64,000 nucleotides of DNA from Bryobacterales bacterium KBS 96 (lineage in GTDB: Bacteria; Acidobacteriota; Terriglobia; Bryobacterales; Bryobacteraceae): positions 3,739,304 to 3,803,303 of the forward strand of contig KB906767.1 of the NCBI GenBank assembly GCA_000381625.1, read 5' to 3'. The notes under the pieces are model-generated. The model was given only the letters and a program-made list of their open reading frames with translations, had not been told where the DNA came from and ran no database searches. Position 1 is the stretch's first letter; every line of letters starts with the position of its first letter. The position numbers were made by a program, and so were the translations under genes. Positions 55,140-64,000 of the stretch are shown here, one piece after another.

Positions 55140-57059
55140 ATGAATTCAAATGTAAAAACGGCGGTCTTCTGGATTGTCATCCTTTGCGCCGTCGTACTCG
55201 TGTGGATGGCCGTCCGCACCGGTCGTGGTCCCACGCCGAAGAATCTGGCCGTTTCCGAGTTCGTCAACCTTGTTCAACAAGATAAGGTCAAGGATGCGAA
55301 CATCACGGGAACCGAAGTTCAGGGAACCCTGGTGGACGGCACCGCTTACCATACCCAGATCCCCCCCAATTACACGGACATCTGGAAGATCCTGCAGGAT
55401 AAGAACGTAAAGTTCACCTGGAAGGATTCGGCAGGTAACGGCTGGATCGGCATACTCTTCAATGCGATACCGATTCTGATTCTGCTCGGGCTTTGGATTT
55501 TTATGATGCGGCAGATGCAGAGCGGCGGCAACAAGGCTCTCAGCTTTGGCAAGAGTCGTGCGCGTTTGCACTCGTCTCAGCAAAAGAAGGTCACTTTTAA
55601 GGATGTAGCTGGCGTCGAAGAGGCAAAAGAGGAACTACAGGAGATTATCGAATTCCTCCGCGAGCCTCAGAAGTACCAGAAGTTGGGAGGACGCATTCCC
55701 AAAGGCGTGCTGTTAATTGGCCCTCCGGGAACGGGCAAAACGCTGCTGGCCCGCGCCATTGCGGGCGAAGCGAATGTGCCGTTCTTCTCTATCTCCGGTT
55801 CTGACTTCGTCGAAATGTTCGTGGGCGTCGGCGCAAGTCGCGTTCGCGATCTATTCGAGCAAGGTAAGAAGAATGCCCCTTGTATTATCTTTATCGACGA
55901 AATCGACGCAGTCGGCCGCCACCGTGGCGCCGGTTTGGGCGGTGGTCACGACGAGCGTGAGCAGACGCTAAACCAATTACTCGTTGAAATGGATGGCTTC
56001 GAATCCAACGAGGGCGTCATTCTGGTGGCTGCCACAAACCGTCCTGACGTACTTGATCCGGCGTTACTCCGGCCGGGGCGCTTTGACCGGCGGGTTGTGG
56101 TGGATCGCCCAGACGTACGGGGCCGCGAAAGCATTCTTAAGGTTCACATCAAAAAGGTTCCGCTGTCCGATGACGTCGATCTTTCGGTGATCGCGCGCGG
56201 CACTCCGGGCTTTGCCGGCGCGGATCTCGCGAATCTGGTGAATGAGGCGGCGCTGCTCGCAGCGCGCCAGAACCGAAAAGTTGTGACGCAATCCGATTTC
56301 GAGCTTGCCAAAGACAAAGTTCTGATGGGCGTCGAGCGCAAGAGCCTGATCATGAACGATAAGGAAAAGCGCACAACGGCATATCATGAGGCCGGGCACG
56401 CGGTAGTAGCAGCCCTTATGGAACATGCAGATCCGCTTCATAAGGTAACGATTATTCCGCGTGGGATGGCGCTCGGCTTGACGATGCAACTGCCGCTTGA
56501 CGATAAGCTGTCGCATGATAAGAACTATCTCGAAGCACAGCTCTCGATTTTGATGGCTGGCCGGATCGCGGAAGAGATTTTTTTGCATCAGCTCACGACC
56601 GGTGCTCGTAACGATATAGAGCGCGCCACGGAAATGTCCCGCAAAATGGTATGCGAATGGGGTATGAGCGAACTCGGTCCGCTCAGCTTCGGTAAGCAGG
56701 ATGAGCAGATATTTCTGGGCCGCGAGATCGCTCAGCATCGTGATTACAGCGAGGCGACGGCGATTAGGATCGATGACCAGGTCCGCAGGTTGATCGAAGA
56801 AGGATATGGGCGAGCGCGGCGAATCATCGAAGAACGCTCGGATGCCCTGGTGCGCGTCGCGGAAGCCCTGCTCGAGCGTGAGGTGCTGGATGGATCGGAA
56901 GTGATTGATTTAATCAACGGTAAGGCGCTGAAGGCTTTTACCCCCAGACCTCCGAGTGGCAACGCAGCTCAACCGGTGATCACGCCGACTCCCCAGCCCA
57001 CGACGAATCCCGGCGCCGTTCCGGGCTTGTTGGGTGGGGGCAGCCCTCAACCGGCATAA
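55140..57059 (+). CDS. ftsH: ATP-dependent zinc metalloprotease FtsH
   Basis: 639-residue membrane-bound AAA+ protease that degrades misfolded membrane and regulatory proteins. Two transmembrane helices (residues ~7-24 and ~103-122) flank a periplasmic domain. Walker A GPPGTGKT is at residues 194-201, Walker B is [11 protein letters not shown], and the pore region has [17 protein letters not shown]. The zinc site HEAGH is at residues 416-420. The C-terminal tail is Pro/Gly-rich ([19 protein letters not shown]). AAAGGTGAG precedes the ATG. A strong terminator follows the gene. Confidence 0.98.
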   Translation: MNSNVKTAVFWIVILCAVVLVWMAVRTGRGPTPKNLAVSEFVNLVQQDKVKDANITGTEVQGTLVDGTAYHTQIPPNYTDIWKILQDKNVKFTWKDSAGNGWIGILFNAIPILILLGLWIFMMRQMQSGGNKALSFGKSRARLHSSQQKKVTFKDVAGVEEAKEELQEIIEFLREPQKYQKLGGRIPKGVLLIGPPGTGKTLLARAIAGEANVPFFSISGSDFVEMFVGVGASRVRDLFEQGKKNAPCIIFIDEIDAVGRHRGAGLGGGHDEREQTLNQLLVEMDGFESNEGVILVAATNRPDVLDPALLRPGRFDRRVVVDRPDVRGRESILKVHIKKVPLSDDVDLSVIARGTPGFAGADLANLVNEAALLAARQNRKVVTQSDFELAKDKVLMGVERKSLIMNDKEKRTTAYHEAGHAVVAALMEHADPLHKVTIIPRGMALGLTMQLPLDDKLSHDKNYLEAQLSILMAGRIAEEIFLHQLTTGARNDIERATEMSRKMVCEWGMSELGPLSFGKQDEQIFLGREIAQHRDYSEATAIRIDDQVRRLIEEGYGRARRIIEERSDALVRVAEALLEREVLDGSEVIDLINGKALKAFTPRPPSGNAAQPVITPTPQPTTNPGAVPGLLGGGSPQPA

Positions 57060-57090
57060 ATCGAGACCTCAATACCGAAAGAGGAAAGAA

Positions 57091-57115
57091 GGACGGGTTT
57101 ACGCCCGTCCTTTTT
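57091..57115 (+). terminator. Rho-independent terminator of ftsH
   Basis: GGACGGG (57091-57097) pairs with CCCGTCC (57104-57110) around a six-base loop TTTACG, followed by TTTTTCTTT. It begins 32 bp after the ftsH stop. A classic intrinsic terminator. Confidence 0.93.
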
Positions 57116-57127
57116 CTTTGAAGCTAT

Positions 57128-57140
57128 GGGGACGGACCCC
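57128..57140. repeat. GGGGACGGACCCC repeat copy upstream of the RAYT relic
   Basis: Exact copy of the 13-bp imperfect palindrome, 51 bp before the transposase start and 13 bp after the ftsH terminator T-run. REP sequences commonly flank their own RAYT gene, which supports the pairing of this repeat with the adjacent transposase. Confidence 0.85.
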
Positions 57141-57190
57141 AATTTCTCTGCGAGGATTTCCGTCCAGCGCCCACTACATCTGAGAAACCC

Positions 57191-57878
57191 ATGGCGCGGA
57201 TATCCCGTCTCGTTCTGGAAAATGTGGCGCATCACGTGGTCGCTCGCGGTGTCGGTCAGATGCGCATCTTCCGTAACGGCTTCGACAAGCGCAAGTACCT
57301 GATGCGCTTCGCTCTCATTGCCGAAGAGGAAAATGTGCTGGTCCACGCCTATTGTTTGATGGATAACCACGTCTATCTCATCGTCACACCCTCCGATCCG
57401 AACGGCCTCGCGCGCTTGTTCCGCCGCATGCACACCTGGTGGGCAATGAAACTCAACCGCTGGCTGGAGCGCTCCGGCCACGTTTTCCAGAACCGCTTCC
57501 ACTCCTCACCGCTCGACGAGAACCATTACTGGACGGCCATGCGCTACGTCGAAGTAAATCCCCGGCGCGCGGGACTTCGGGCAACTCGAAGATTGGGAAC
57601 TCTCGTCGGCGAAAGCGCATCTGACCGGAGCACAAGACCCGCTGGTTCCCTTGGCGGAAGAGATCGGACGCAGGCGCTTCACCGCCGCGCAATGGCGAGA
57701 ATTCCTCGATGGCGCCGACGCGGAGAAGGAGCGTGCGCTGCGTTCGGCTCTCAAAGGCTCGCGCCCTTGCGGAGCCACCGAGTGGATCGTCACCTTGCAA
57801 GAAAAATTCAAGCGCAAGCTGTCCTCATCCCCCCGCGGACGCCCGCGTTTAACACGGCTGCGCCTCGCATCAGCTTGA
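57191..57878 (+). pseudogene. REP-associated tyrosine transposase (RAYT), frameshifted
   Basis: Y1/HUH-type transposase relic. The N-terminal ~128 codons read in one frame (LVLENVAHHVVARGVGQMRI, HAYCLMDNHVYLIVTPSD, RYVEVNPRRAGL). The expected continuation (QLEDWELSSAKAHLTGAQDP, then FTAAQWREFLDG and SPRGRPRLT at the end) is in the +1 frame from about 57577 to 57878. One extra base, or a two-base loss, near 57571-57580 therefore breaks the gene. The HUH pair, normally NHVHL, reads NHVYL (H60, Y62), so a catalytic metal ligand is also lost. The original frame runs open to 57892 but is meaningless there. It is surrounded by copies of its likely repeat. Confidence 0.88.
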
Positions 57879-57925
57879 AAATTCTCACATAACATACTGC
57901 TTCTGTGATCTAACAATGAGCCAGG

Positions 57926-58075
57926 CTACTCTTTGGCCACCGCACTCGTTAGCTCCGCTGACCGCACGGCGTAAATTTTTTGAATGGCTCGGGCGATCTC
58001 GTTTGCGACTCGTTCCGGCTTCTCGTCCTCGTCGAGTTCCACCTCGACTTTGAAATGCAAATACACTCGCTTCAT
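57926..58075 (-). CDS. Small conserved-looking protein, 49 residues
   Basis: ORF from ATG 58075 giving MKRVYLHFKVEVELDEDEKP and ending LTSAVAKE. It is acidic in the middle, with no membrane segment; the pattern of one beta strand pair then a helix (RVANEIARAIQKIYAVRSAE) looks like a real folded small protein. An upstream start at 58120 would overlap the divergent gene. No family was recognised. Confidence 0.55.
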   Translation of the reverse strand: MKRVYLHFKVEVELDEDEKPERVANEIARAIQKIYAVRSAELTSAVAKE

Positions 58076-58118
58076 GACTCTATTGTCGCCATCGAGCTCT
58101 CCGCTATCCTGATGGTTC

Positions 58119-58754
58119 ATGGCGGAACTGTGTCGAATCTGTAATACGCGCCGGGCGCGGCGCCGTTGCCCGGGAATTCACGGCGATATTTGCGCGGTCT
58201 GCTGCGGCAATCAGCGCGAGGTCAATATCTTTTGCCCGCTCGATTGTCACTACCTTCGCGAAGCGCGTCTTCACGAAAAGCCGCCGGAGGTCGATCCGAA
58301 GAACCTGCCGAATTCCGATATTCGCATTCACGAACGGTTCCTGCGCGATCACGAAGAACTCGTCCTCTTCTGCACGTTCACGCTGGCTGACGCCGCATTG
58401 CGCACTCCCGGCGCCGTCGATAGCGACGTGCAGGCTGCGCTTGCCGCGCTCATCCGCACGCACCGGACGTCGGAATCCGGTTTACTGTACGAAACACGGG
58501 CAGAAGACCGCATCGCAGCCGCTGTTCAGGGGTTATTTGAGCGCTCGCTCGCGGACTACCAGAAGACGCGACAAGAGAAGGAGGGCCTTTCGCCGTTCCG
58601 CAATGCCGAAATCCTGGGAGTACTCGTGTTTCTGGAACGCTCTGCCATTTCCAATCGGAACGGCCGCCCCAAGGGAAGAGCGTATATTGATTTCGTTCGT
58701 GAGCGGTTGAACATCAGTCCCGAAGCCGAGGCCCAAAGCGCACTGGTGACCTGA
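58119..58754 (+). CDS. Cysteine-rich N-terminal zinc-ribbon-like protein of unknown function
   Basis: 211 residues. The N-terminus holds a dense cysteine pattern CRICNTRRARRRCPGIHGDI then CAVCCGNQREVNIFCPLDCH, which probably binds one or two zinc ions. The rest is helical (HERFLRDHEELVLFCTFTLA, DRIAAAVQGLFERSLADYQK, GVLVFLERSAISNRNGRPKG). I recall uncharacterised proteins like this from Acidobacteria but know no function. The gene is monocistronic, divergent from the small ORF and convergent with the sulfatase. Confidence 0.75.
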   Translation: MAELCRICNTRRARRRCPGIHGDICAVCCGNQREVNIFCPLDCHYLREARLHEKPPEVDPKNLPNSDIRIHERFLRDHEELVLFCTFTLADAALRTPGAVDSDVQAALAALIRTHRTSESGLLYETRAEDRIAAAVQGLFERSLADYQKTRQEKEGLSPFRNAEILGVLVFLERSAISNRNGRPKGRAYIDFVRERLNISPEAEAQSALVT

Positions 58755-58784
58755 CGCACATCTGATCCATTTCTCGTTGGCTCC

Positions 58785-60230
58785 TCACGCGTATGGAAAC
58801 TCGCATGGCTTCAATTCCGCCGCTTTGTCGCCTGCTTCCTGAATCCGCGCCCGTAACCGCCCTTGCAATTCCTCCTCAACGCGCTTGGTTTCTTTTCGCC
58901 CAGCGAGATTCACCAACTGATTCGGATCGGCACGATTGTCATATAACTGGAATGAGGCGTAGGCTGGCGCATTCGGCTCTGGTTGAAACTTGCCGCTGCT
59001 GCGTGGCGCGGCCATGATGTAAGTCCATTCCGGCGTGCGCAGAGCACGCGCCACCCAAAACTCACTCATTTGGATAAACACTTCATTCCGCCAGTCCACC
59101 GGGGTGCGCCTCACGAGCGGTAACGTGCTCCTGCCCTGCATTGTGCCTGGAACCGCTATGCCCGCCGCGTCGAGAAGCGTCGGTGTGAGATCGACCATGC
59201 TCACCAATTCGCGAATCTCGCCACCGCCGTTGAAAATTGGGCCTTCCACGATAAGCGGCACGTGCGTCGAAGCATCATGGCCGCTGCGTTTATATTCGGT
59301 ATTCCGTGTCATAAAGTGGCAGCCGTGGTCGCTCACAAATACGACGATCGTGTTCCGGTCGAGATCGTTTGCTTTTAACTCCTGCCGAATGTCGCCCACA
59401 CACTCATCGATTTTCTTGATGCAGCCGTAATAATCGGGAAGCTGCTGCTGCCAGTCTCCTGGAAAGCGCCGGAGATCTTCGGGAACAAACGGGTTCTTGT
59501 GGCGCTCCGCATAACCTTTCGGCGCCACCATGCGTCCAAGGTCATTCTGCTGATGAGGCTCCAGATAGGACACGACCAGCAGAAAGGGCGATTTCTTGCC
59601 AACATTGCGCAGAAACTTCTTGGTCAGACCTGTCAGATAATCGGCGCGATATTCATCTTGAAAAACCATCTCGCGGCCATCGGAATCCCACATCGCCCCC
59701 ATGTATGGATGAGCGGTGATCTCAAGTTCATTTGATGCCTGCCAAAGGTTCAGGAATCCACCGCGTTGACTTGCCGGGACAGGACCCTGTGTATGCGCGG
59801 CGAGATGCCATTTGCCGATGTAATTAGCCGAATAACCCGCCTTGCGGAATTCGGTCGCGATGGTCGTCGCTTGCGCCGAAAGACCGATCTCGCCTCCAGC
59901 ATTCTTCCAGACGCCGTGCTTCGCCGGGTATTGTCCCGTGAAGAGGCAAGCGCGCGACGGACTGCATACGGGCTGGTTGGTGAACATGTGCCGGTAGAGT
60001 GTGCCTTGCCCGGCCATGGCATTCAGATTGGGAGTGAGATCCATCGGATTGCGCCCGTACGCTCCGATGGCGTCCCAGCGGACTTCATCTGCGATCACGA
60101 CCACTACGTTTGGCTTCAGTATGCCTGCGCCGGTCGTCTGCGCGCCAGCGCTCGCCGCTGCGCTTACTGCCACCGAATTCCGCAACAGGTGACGCCGGGA
60201 AATCCCAGCGCGGTCATTTCCGTTGGACAT
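58785..60230 (-). CDS. Tat-exported sulfatase
   Basis: 481 residues from ATG 60230, chosen because it places a twin-arginine signal (SRRHLLRNSVAVSAAASAGA) at the N-terminus. The formylglycine site is CSPSR (Cys89) in QPVCSPSRACLFTGQYPAKH. The metal site residues VVVIADEVRWDAIGAYG and IVVFVSDHGCHFMTRN match type I sulfatases (arylsulfatase A-like). Cleavage of sulfate esters from polysaccharides or mucin-like substrates is likely; the exact substrate is unknown. No sulfatase-maturating enzyme is nearby. Confidence 0.93.
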   Translation of the reverse strand: MSNGNDRAGISRRHLLRNSVAVSAAASAGAQTTGAGILKPNVVVVIADEVRWDAIGAYGRNPMDLTPNLNAMAGQGTLYRHMFTNQPVCSPSRACLFTGQYPAKHGVWKNAGGEIGLSAQATTIATEFRKAGYSANYIGKWHLAAHTQGPVPASQRGGFLNLWQASNELEITAHPYMGAMWDSDGREMVFQDEYRADYLTGLTKKFLRNVGKKSPFLLVVSYLEPHQQNDLGRMVAPKGYAERHKNPFVPEDLRRFPGDWQQQLPDYYGCIKKIDECVGDIRQELKANDLDRNTIVVFVSDHGCHFMTRNTEYKRSGHDASTHVPLIVEGPIFNGGGEIRELVSMVDLTPTLLDAAGIAVPGTMQGRSTLPLVRRTPVDWRNEVFIQMSEFWVARALRTPEWTYIMAAPRSSGKFQPEPNAPAYASFQLYDNRADPNQLVNLAGRKETKRVEEELQGRLRARIQEAGDKAAELKPCEFPYA

Positions 60231-60713
60231 GCCAATTCCCCTTAACCGTTTCTTAACGGCGAGGTGATTGTATCGCCTCGCTCGGCCAGAGCGAGTAGAT
60301 ACATTGATCAGTAAGACACATAACCAATTTAGGGACGGACCCCGGGATTTGCGCCGATCACCAGATTTATCCTCCCGCAACCTTTAGTAACCTTCCTCTC
60401 TATGTTGCACAATCCGACCTACTTTCAATGGCGACGGACCCCATTTTGACAAATAAGCTGCCGTAAAGGCCCCTGATGGCCAGGCGGGCTGTTCAGATTG
60501 CGGATGCTCTCGAACGGCCTCGATGGAAACCGGACAGACTCTCCGGCGTTTCGTTCGGCAGCGGCGAAAAAAGCAGGAAGCAGGAAGATGGCACGAGCGC
60601 GCGAATCCCGTTCATAACTGCGGGATTTCCTGGTATACTGAGTTCGTATAGCGATTTAGACCTGAGGCAAGGGATCTTTTGATCTTTTCCACACGCAGCA
60701 CGGGAGAACCAGC
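60231..60713. repeat. Intergenic region with two GGGGACGGACCCC-type repeats and clpX leader
   Basis: 483 bp between the divergent sulfatase and clpX genes. Repeat copies lie at 60332-60343 (AGGGACGGACCCCG) and 60430-60442 (GGCGACGGACCCC, one mismatch, with ATGG/CCAT flanks). The rest holds the clpX promoter near 60611-60639. A plus-strand open frame at 60476-60682 has no coding character and is not called. Confidence 0.7.
60611..60639 (+). promoter_or_regulatory. Candidate promoter of clpX
   Basis: TTCATA (60611-60616) and TATACT (60634-60639) with 17-bp spacing fit a weak -35 and good -10 of the housekeeping sigma factor, about 75 bp upstream of the clpX TTG. Assigned by eye. Confidence 0.45.
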
Positions 60714-61988
60714 TTGAAGCGCGCCGGATCCGATGATTCCCTCCGCTGTTCCTTCTGCCACAAAAGCCAAGACGTAGTCGGTAAACTCATTTCCTCCCCT
60801 AGTGATTACCCCCGCGCCTATATCTGTGACGAATGTATAGCGGTTTGCAATTCCATCATTGAGGATGATCGGCACGAGCAGAGCTACGGCGCCCCGGGCA
60901 AACTGCCCCGCCCGCTCGAACTCAAAGAGTACCTGGACCAGTACGTAATCGGTCAAGACGCCACGAAAAAGAAGCTGGCGGTGGCCGTTTATAACCATTA
61001 CAAACGTATCCAGATGAATAAACAGCGCGGAAGCGACGTCGAGCTTTCGAAGTCGAATATTCTGCTGATCGGTCCCACGGGAACCGGTAAGACGCTGTTG
61101 GCTCAAACCTTAGCCCGCATCCTGGATGTTCCGTTCGCGATTGTGGACGCGACGACGTTGACCGAGGCTGGCTACGTGGGCGAAGATGTGGAAAACATCA
61201 TTCTCCGGCTCTTGCAGAACTCCGACTGGGATGTGCAACGTTGCCAGACCGGAATCATCTACATAGACGAGATCGACAAGATCGGCCGCAAGGACGAAAA
61301 TCCGTCGATTACCCGCGACGTTTCGGGCGAAGGCGTGCAGCAGGCGCTTTTGAAGATCCTCGAAGGGACAGTGGCCAACGTGCCGCCACAGGGTGGCCGT
61401 AAGCATCCTCATCAGGAATTCACGCCGGTAGACACGACCAACATTCTTTTCATTTGCGGTGGCGCTTTTATCGGGCTGGAGAAAACAATTTCGCGGCGTG
61501 CGGGAACCAAATCAATCGGATTCATTCCGCCCGATGAGGCCAAGGACAATAAGCTCCGTCCAGGCGCGTCGGCCCGGCGCGATGTCGATCTGCTCGCCCA
61601 GGTTCAGCCGGTGGATTTGATCAAGTATGGATTTATCCCCGAATTCATCGGTCGCCTTCCGGTGGTGGCGGTACTTGAGGATCTATCGCGAGACGCTCTG
61701 GTGCAGATCCTGACCAAACCGAAGAATGCGATCATCCGCCAATATCAGAAGTTGTTCGAGTTCGAGAATGTTAGACTGAAGTTTAGCGATGAGGCCCTCG
61801 AAGCCGTGGCTTCTCTCGCCATGGAACGAAAAGTAGGTGCTCGGGGTCTGCGTATGATCCTTGAGGATCTGATGCTCGACCTGATGTACTATCTCCCCAC
61901 ATTCAAGAAGGTGCGGGAATTCGTCGTTACGAAAGAGATGGTACTTTCGCAGAAGATCAATATGGCTGTCCTTGAGAAGGCAGGCTAG
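60714..61988 (+). CDS. clpX: ClpX, ATP-binding unfoldase subunit of Clp protease
   Basis: 424-residue AAA+ unfoldase that feeds ClpP. The N-terminal zinc-binding domain has CSFCHKSQ and CDECIAVC. Walker A GPTGTGKT is at residues 120-127, Walker B is [12 protein letters not shown], and the pore motif is GYVGEDVE. The C-terminal region has [13 protein letters not shown]. The start is TTG, with GGGAGAA about eight bases upstream. clpP is not in the window; lon follows, as in many bacteria. Confidence 0.97.
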   Translation: MKRAGSDDSLRCSFCHKSQDVVGKLISSPSDYPRAYICDECIAVCNSIIEDDRHEQSYGAPGKLPRPLELKEYLDQYVIGQDATKKKLAVAVYNHYKRIQMNKQRGSDVELSKSNILLIGPTGTGKTLLAQTLARILDVPFAIVDATTLTEAGYVGEDVENIILRLLQNSDWDVQRCQTGIIYIDEIDKIGRKDENPSITRDVSGEGVQQALLKILEGTVANVPPQGGRKHPHQEFTPVDTTNILFICGGAFIGLEKTISRRAGTKSIGFIPPDEAKDNKLRPGASARRDVDLLAQVQPVDLIKYGFIPEFIGRLPVVAVLEDLSRDALVQILTKPKNAIIRQYQKLFEFENVRLKFSDEALEAVASLAMERKVGARGLRMILEDLMLDLMYYLPTFKKVREFVVTKEMVLSQKINMAVLEKAG

Positions 61989-62002
61989 GGACAACCTCAC
62001 CG

Positions 62003-62008
62003 TATAAT
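62003..62008 (+). promoter_or_regulatory. Candidate -10 box upstream of lon
   Basis: An exact TATAAT lies in the 105-bp gap between clpX and lon, 85 bp before the lon ATG. No good -35 box is found at normal spacing, so a separate lon promoter is only possible. Confidence 0.35.
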
Positions 62009-62093
62009 CAGTCCTGCTAAAATCACCCTCAAGAGAAGGGTTTCCAGTAGTCCCGCTCCCCAGTCCGTGGGAATATCAGCGTAGCGCAAGCAC

Positions 62094-64000
62094 ATGGTCA
62101 CGACAAAAGATAAATCCGACACCAAGCGTCTCCCTATGATGCCGATCCGGGATGTCGTCATTTTCCCGTTCATGATGACGCCGTTCGTCGTGGGCCGGGA
62201 ATCGAGCGTCCGCGCTCTTGAAGAGGCGCTGGCCGGCGATCGGAAGATCTTTCTGGCGACTCAGCACGATGCGACCATCGATGAGCCGCGCCCCGACGAG
62301 ATTTACAACGTCGGCACGATCGCTAATATCGTTCAGAATTTGAAATTGCCCGATGGCAATATCAAAGTGCTTGTGGAAGGCGTCGAGCGCGGCAAAACTG
62401 TTTCCGTTTCCGAGGACGAAGGCTTCTTCCGTGCGGTAGTCCGGACCACTGCATTTCGGGTTGATCAGGGCAATCAGCTTGAGACGCTGGTCGGCCGTGT
62501 CACGAATCTCTTCGAGCAGTACGTAAAGCTCAGTCAGAACCTCAACTACGAAACCATGATCGCCGCCATTCGTGTGGACGATCCGGGCAAACTGGCCGAC
62601 ACTGTCGGCGCAAACCTGCAGCTTACGATTGAGGAGAAGCAGGAACTACTCGAGATTTTCGATCCCATCGACCGCCTGACGCGCGTCGCGGAGTTGCTCG
62701 ATATCGAAATTGAGAAGCTGAATGTCGACCGCACCATTCAAGGCCGCGTGAAGCGCCAGATGGAGCGGGCACAGAAAGAGTACTATCTCAACGAAAAGAT
62801 CAAGGCCATCCAGAAGGAGCTGGGCCGCGGTGAAAAGAGCGAATTCGATGAACTGAAGAAGCGTATCGAAACCGCGGGCATGACCAAAGACGGGCTCGAA
62901 AAGGCGATGGCGGAGTTGAAGCGCCTTGAAGGCATGCCTCCGATGTCGGCCGAATCCACGGTTTCCCGAAACTACCTGGATTGGCTGCTTGCGGTGCCTT
63001 GGAAGAAAAAAACCAAGGAAATTCGCGACCTGAAGTACGCCCGTGAGGTCCTCGAGAGCGATCACTACGGACTCGAAAAGATTAAAGAGCGCATCCTCGA
63101 ATTTCTTGCGGTGCGCCGGCTCGTGCAAAATCCGAAAGGCTCGATTCTTTGCTTTGTCGGCGCTCCGGGCGTCGGTAAAACATCACTAGGCATGTCGATC
63201 GCGAAGGCGACGGGCCGCAAGTTTGTGCGTATGTCGCTCGGCGGCGTACGCGACGAGGCTGAGATTCGCGGCCATCGCCGCACCTACATCGGCGCTCTTC
63301 CGGGGCAAGTCATCCAGATGATGAAGAAAGCGGGCACAAAGAACCCCATATTCATGCTGGATGAAATCGACAAAATGTCGATGGATTTCCGCGGCGATCC
63401 GTCGGCGGCGTTGCTCGAAGTGCTCGATCCGGAGCAGAACTTCATGTTCGTGGATCACTATCTCGACGTGGAGTACGATCTGAGCCAGGTATTCTTCATC
63501 GCCACCGCTAATGTGTTGCACACGATTCCGGCGGCGTTGCAGGACCGCATGGAAGTGATCAGGCTTTCAGGGTATACCGAAGTGGAGAAGTTAGAGATCG
63601 CCAAACGCTTCCTGGTCCCGAAGCAAATGAAGGATACGGGCGTTGCGGCCGACAGTATCGAATTTACTCACGAGGGTCTCCAGTCGCTCGTGCAGTCGTA
63701 TACCCGTGAGGCGGGCGTTCGGAATCTGGAACGCGAAATCGGCAATGTCTGCCGCAAAGTGGCGCGCAAAATTGTAGACGCACAGTCAACTGGCACGGAG
63801 GCGCCGCCGGAGCTCGACAATTCGGAAGTAGAAGAGGAACTGGCGCCGGCGCCGGAAGAGAAGACCAGAAAATCGAAAAAGCCGGCCAAGAAAGAAGAAG
63901 CAGTCTCGTTGATATCAATCGACAAGATAGTTGTGGACGCTCCAAAGGTTACTGAACTCCTGGGCCCCCAGCGGTTCCGCGACCTCGAACTCGAAAAGAG
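62094..64000 (+). CDS. lon: Lon protease, N-terminal and AAA+ part (truncated by window edge)
   Basis: ATP-dependent serine protease of the cytoplasm. About 635 codons are present; the Ser-Lys peptidase domain lies beyond the right edge. The N-terminal substrate domain (LPMMPIRDVVIFPFMMTPFV) and coiled-coil linker (RQMERAQKEYYLNEKIKAIQ) precede the AAA+ module. There, Walker A GAPGVGKT is at residues 356-363, with FMLDEIDKMS and GGVRDEAEIRGHRRTYIGAL. After the AAA+ lid (REAGVRNLEREIGNVCRKVA) there is an unusual charged linker of about 40 residues (562-602, SEVEEELAPAPEEKTRKSKK), before AVSLISIDKI resumes. Confidence 0.96.
   Translation, partial: MVTTKDKSDTKRLPMMPIRDVVIFPFMMTPFVVGRESSVRALEEALAGDRKIFLATQHDATIDEPRPDEIYNVGTIANIVQNLKLPDGNIKVLVEGVERGKTVSVSEDEGFFRAVVRTTAFRVDQGNQLETLVGRVTNLFEQYVKLSQNLNYETMIAAIRVDDPGKLADTVGANLQLTIEEKQELLEIFDPIDRLTRVAELLDIEIEKLNVDRTIQGRVKRQMERAQKEYYLNEKIKAIQKELGRGEKSEFDELKKRIETAGMTKDGLEKAMAELKRLEGMPPMSAESTVSRNYLDWLLAVPWKKKTKEIRDLKYAREVLESDHYGLEKIKERILEFLAVRRLVQNPKGSILCFVGAPGVGKTSLGMSIAKATGRKFVRMSLGGVRDEAEIRGHRRTYIGALPGQVIQMMKKAGTKNPIFMLDEIDKMSMDFRGDPSAALLEVLDPEQNFMFVDHYLDVEYDLSQVFFIATANVLHTIPAALQDRMEVIRLSGYTEVEKLEIAKRFLVPKQMKDTGVAADSIEFTHEGLQSLVQSYTREAGVRNLEREIGNVCRKVARKIVDAQSTGTEAPPELDNSEVEEELAPAPEEKTRKSKKPAKKEEAVSLISIDKIVVDAPKVTELLGPQRFRDLELEK

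Noticed and set aside
60476-60682. 68-codon plus-strand open frame before clpX
   Set aside because: No ribosome-binding site or protein-like composition, and it overlaps the candidate clpX promoter.

Overview
The window looks like a chromosomal segment of an Acidobacteriota bacterium, probably a Solibacter/Bryobacter-like soil lineage. This is inferred from gene content: a PadR-coupled duplicated orphan ABC permease, an Oar-type TonB-dependent receptor, a VWFA-related protein of acidobacterial type, orphan b/b' ATP synthase genes and a group 1h uptake [NiFe]-hydrogenase. No rRNA gene, confirmed tRNA gene or CRISPR array is visible. The window cuts atpA at the left edge and lon at the right edge.

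Layout. 1-2.4 kb: F-type ATP synthase operon (b', b, delta, alpha; minus strand). 2.7-10 kb: ordinary metabolic genes (DUF4142 lipoprotein, glyA, class V aminotransferase, DUF2784, SDR, nucleotide-sugar dehydrogenase, MFS carrier). 10.1-17 kb: PadR regulator with an ADOP permease and a clear inverted-repeat operator, then a 1153-residue TonB-dependent receptor. 17.4-24.5 kb: pccB, a VWA protein, the selenocysteine elongation factor selB (its start codon overlaps that of the VWA gene head to head), and a cobalamin riboswitch driving a btuB-like receptor. 24.8-28.5 kb: a six-repeat FG-GAP protein, a small iron-permease-family protein, a zinc alcohol dehydrogenase and an SRPBCC protein.

28.66-42.70 kb holds the main system: 17 tightly packed minus-strand genes forming a complete group 1h (high-affinity) hydrogenase locus. 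The order is small subunit, large subunit, a 63-residue microprotein, a NifU-like protein without the CxxC motif, DUF5947, DUF6084, a 416-residue unknown, maturation protease, a 35-residue membrane microprotein, hypC, hypD, hypE, a double-SIS protein, a glutaredoxin-like protein, hypF, hypA and hypB. In cells with this enzyme class, electrons from trace H2 feed respiration during starvation. Several accessory genes here have no known function.

43-64 kb is mostly housekeeping: lhr-type helicase, rapZ, an ECF sigma/anti-sigma pair, a probable circularly permuted ATP-grasp protein, an ACT protein coupled to a KdsC-type phosphatase, tilS, ftsH, a Tat-exported sulfatase, clpX and lon. Between 50.5 and 60.4 kb there are eight copies, and one partial copy, of a short imperfect palindrome (GGGGACGGACCCC). 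They surround a frameshifted REP-associated transposase (RAYT) gene whose HUH motif is also altered. This looks like a decaying REP/RAYT family that left one copy inside tilS.
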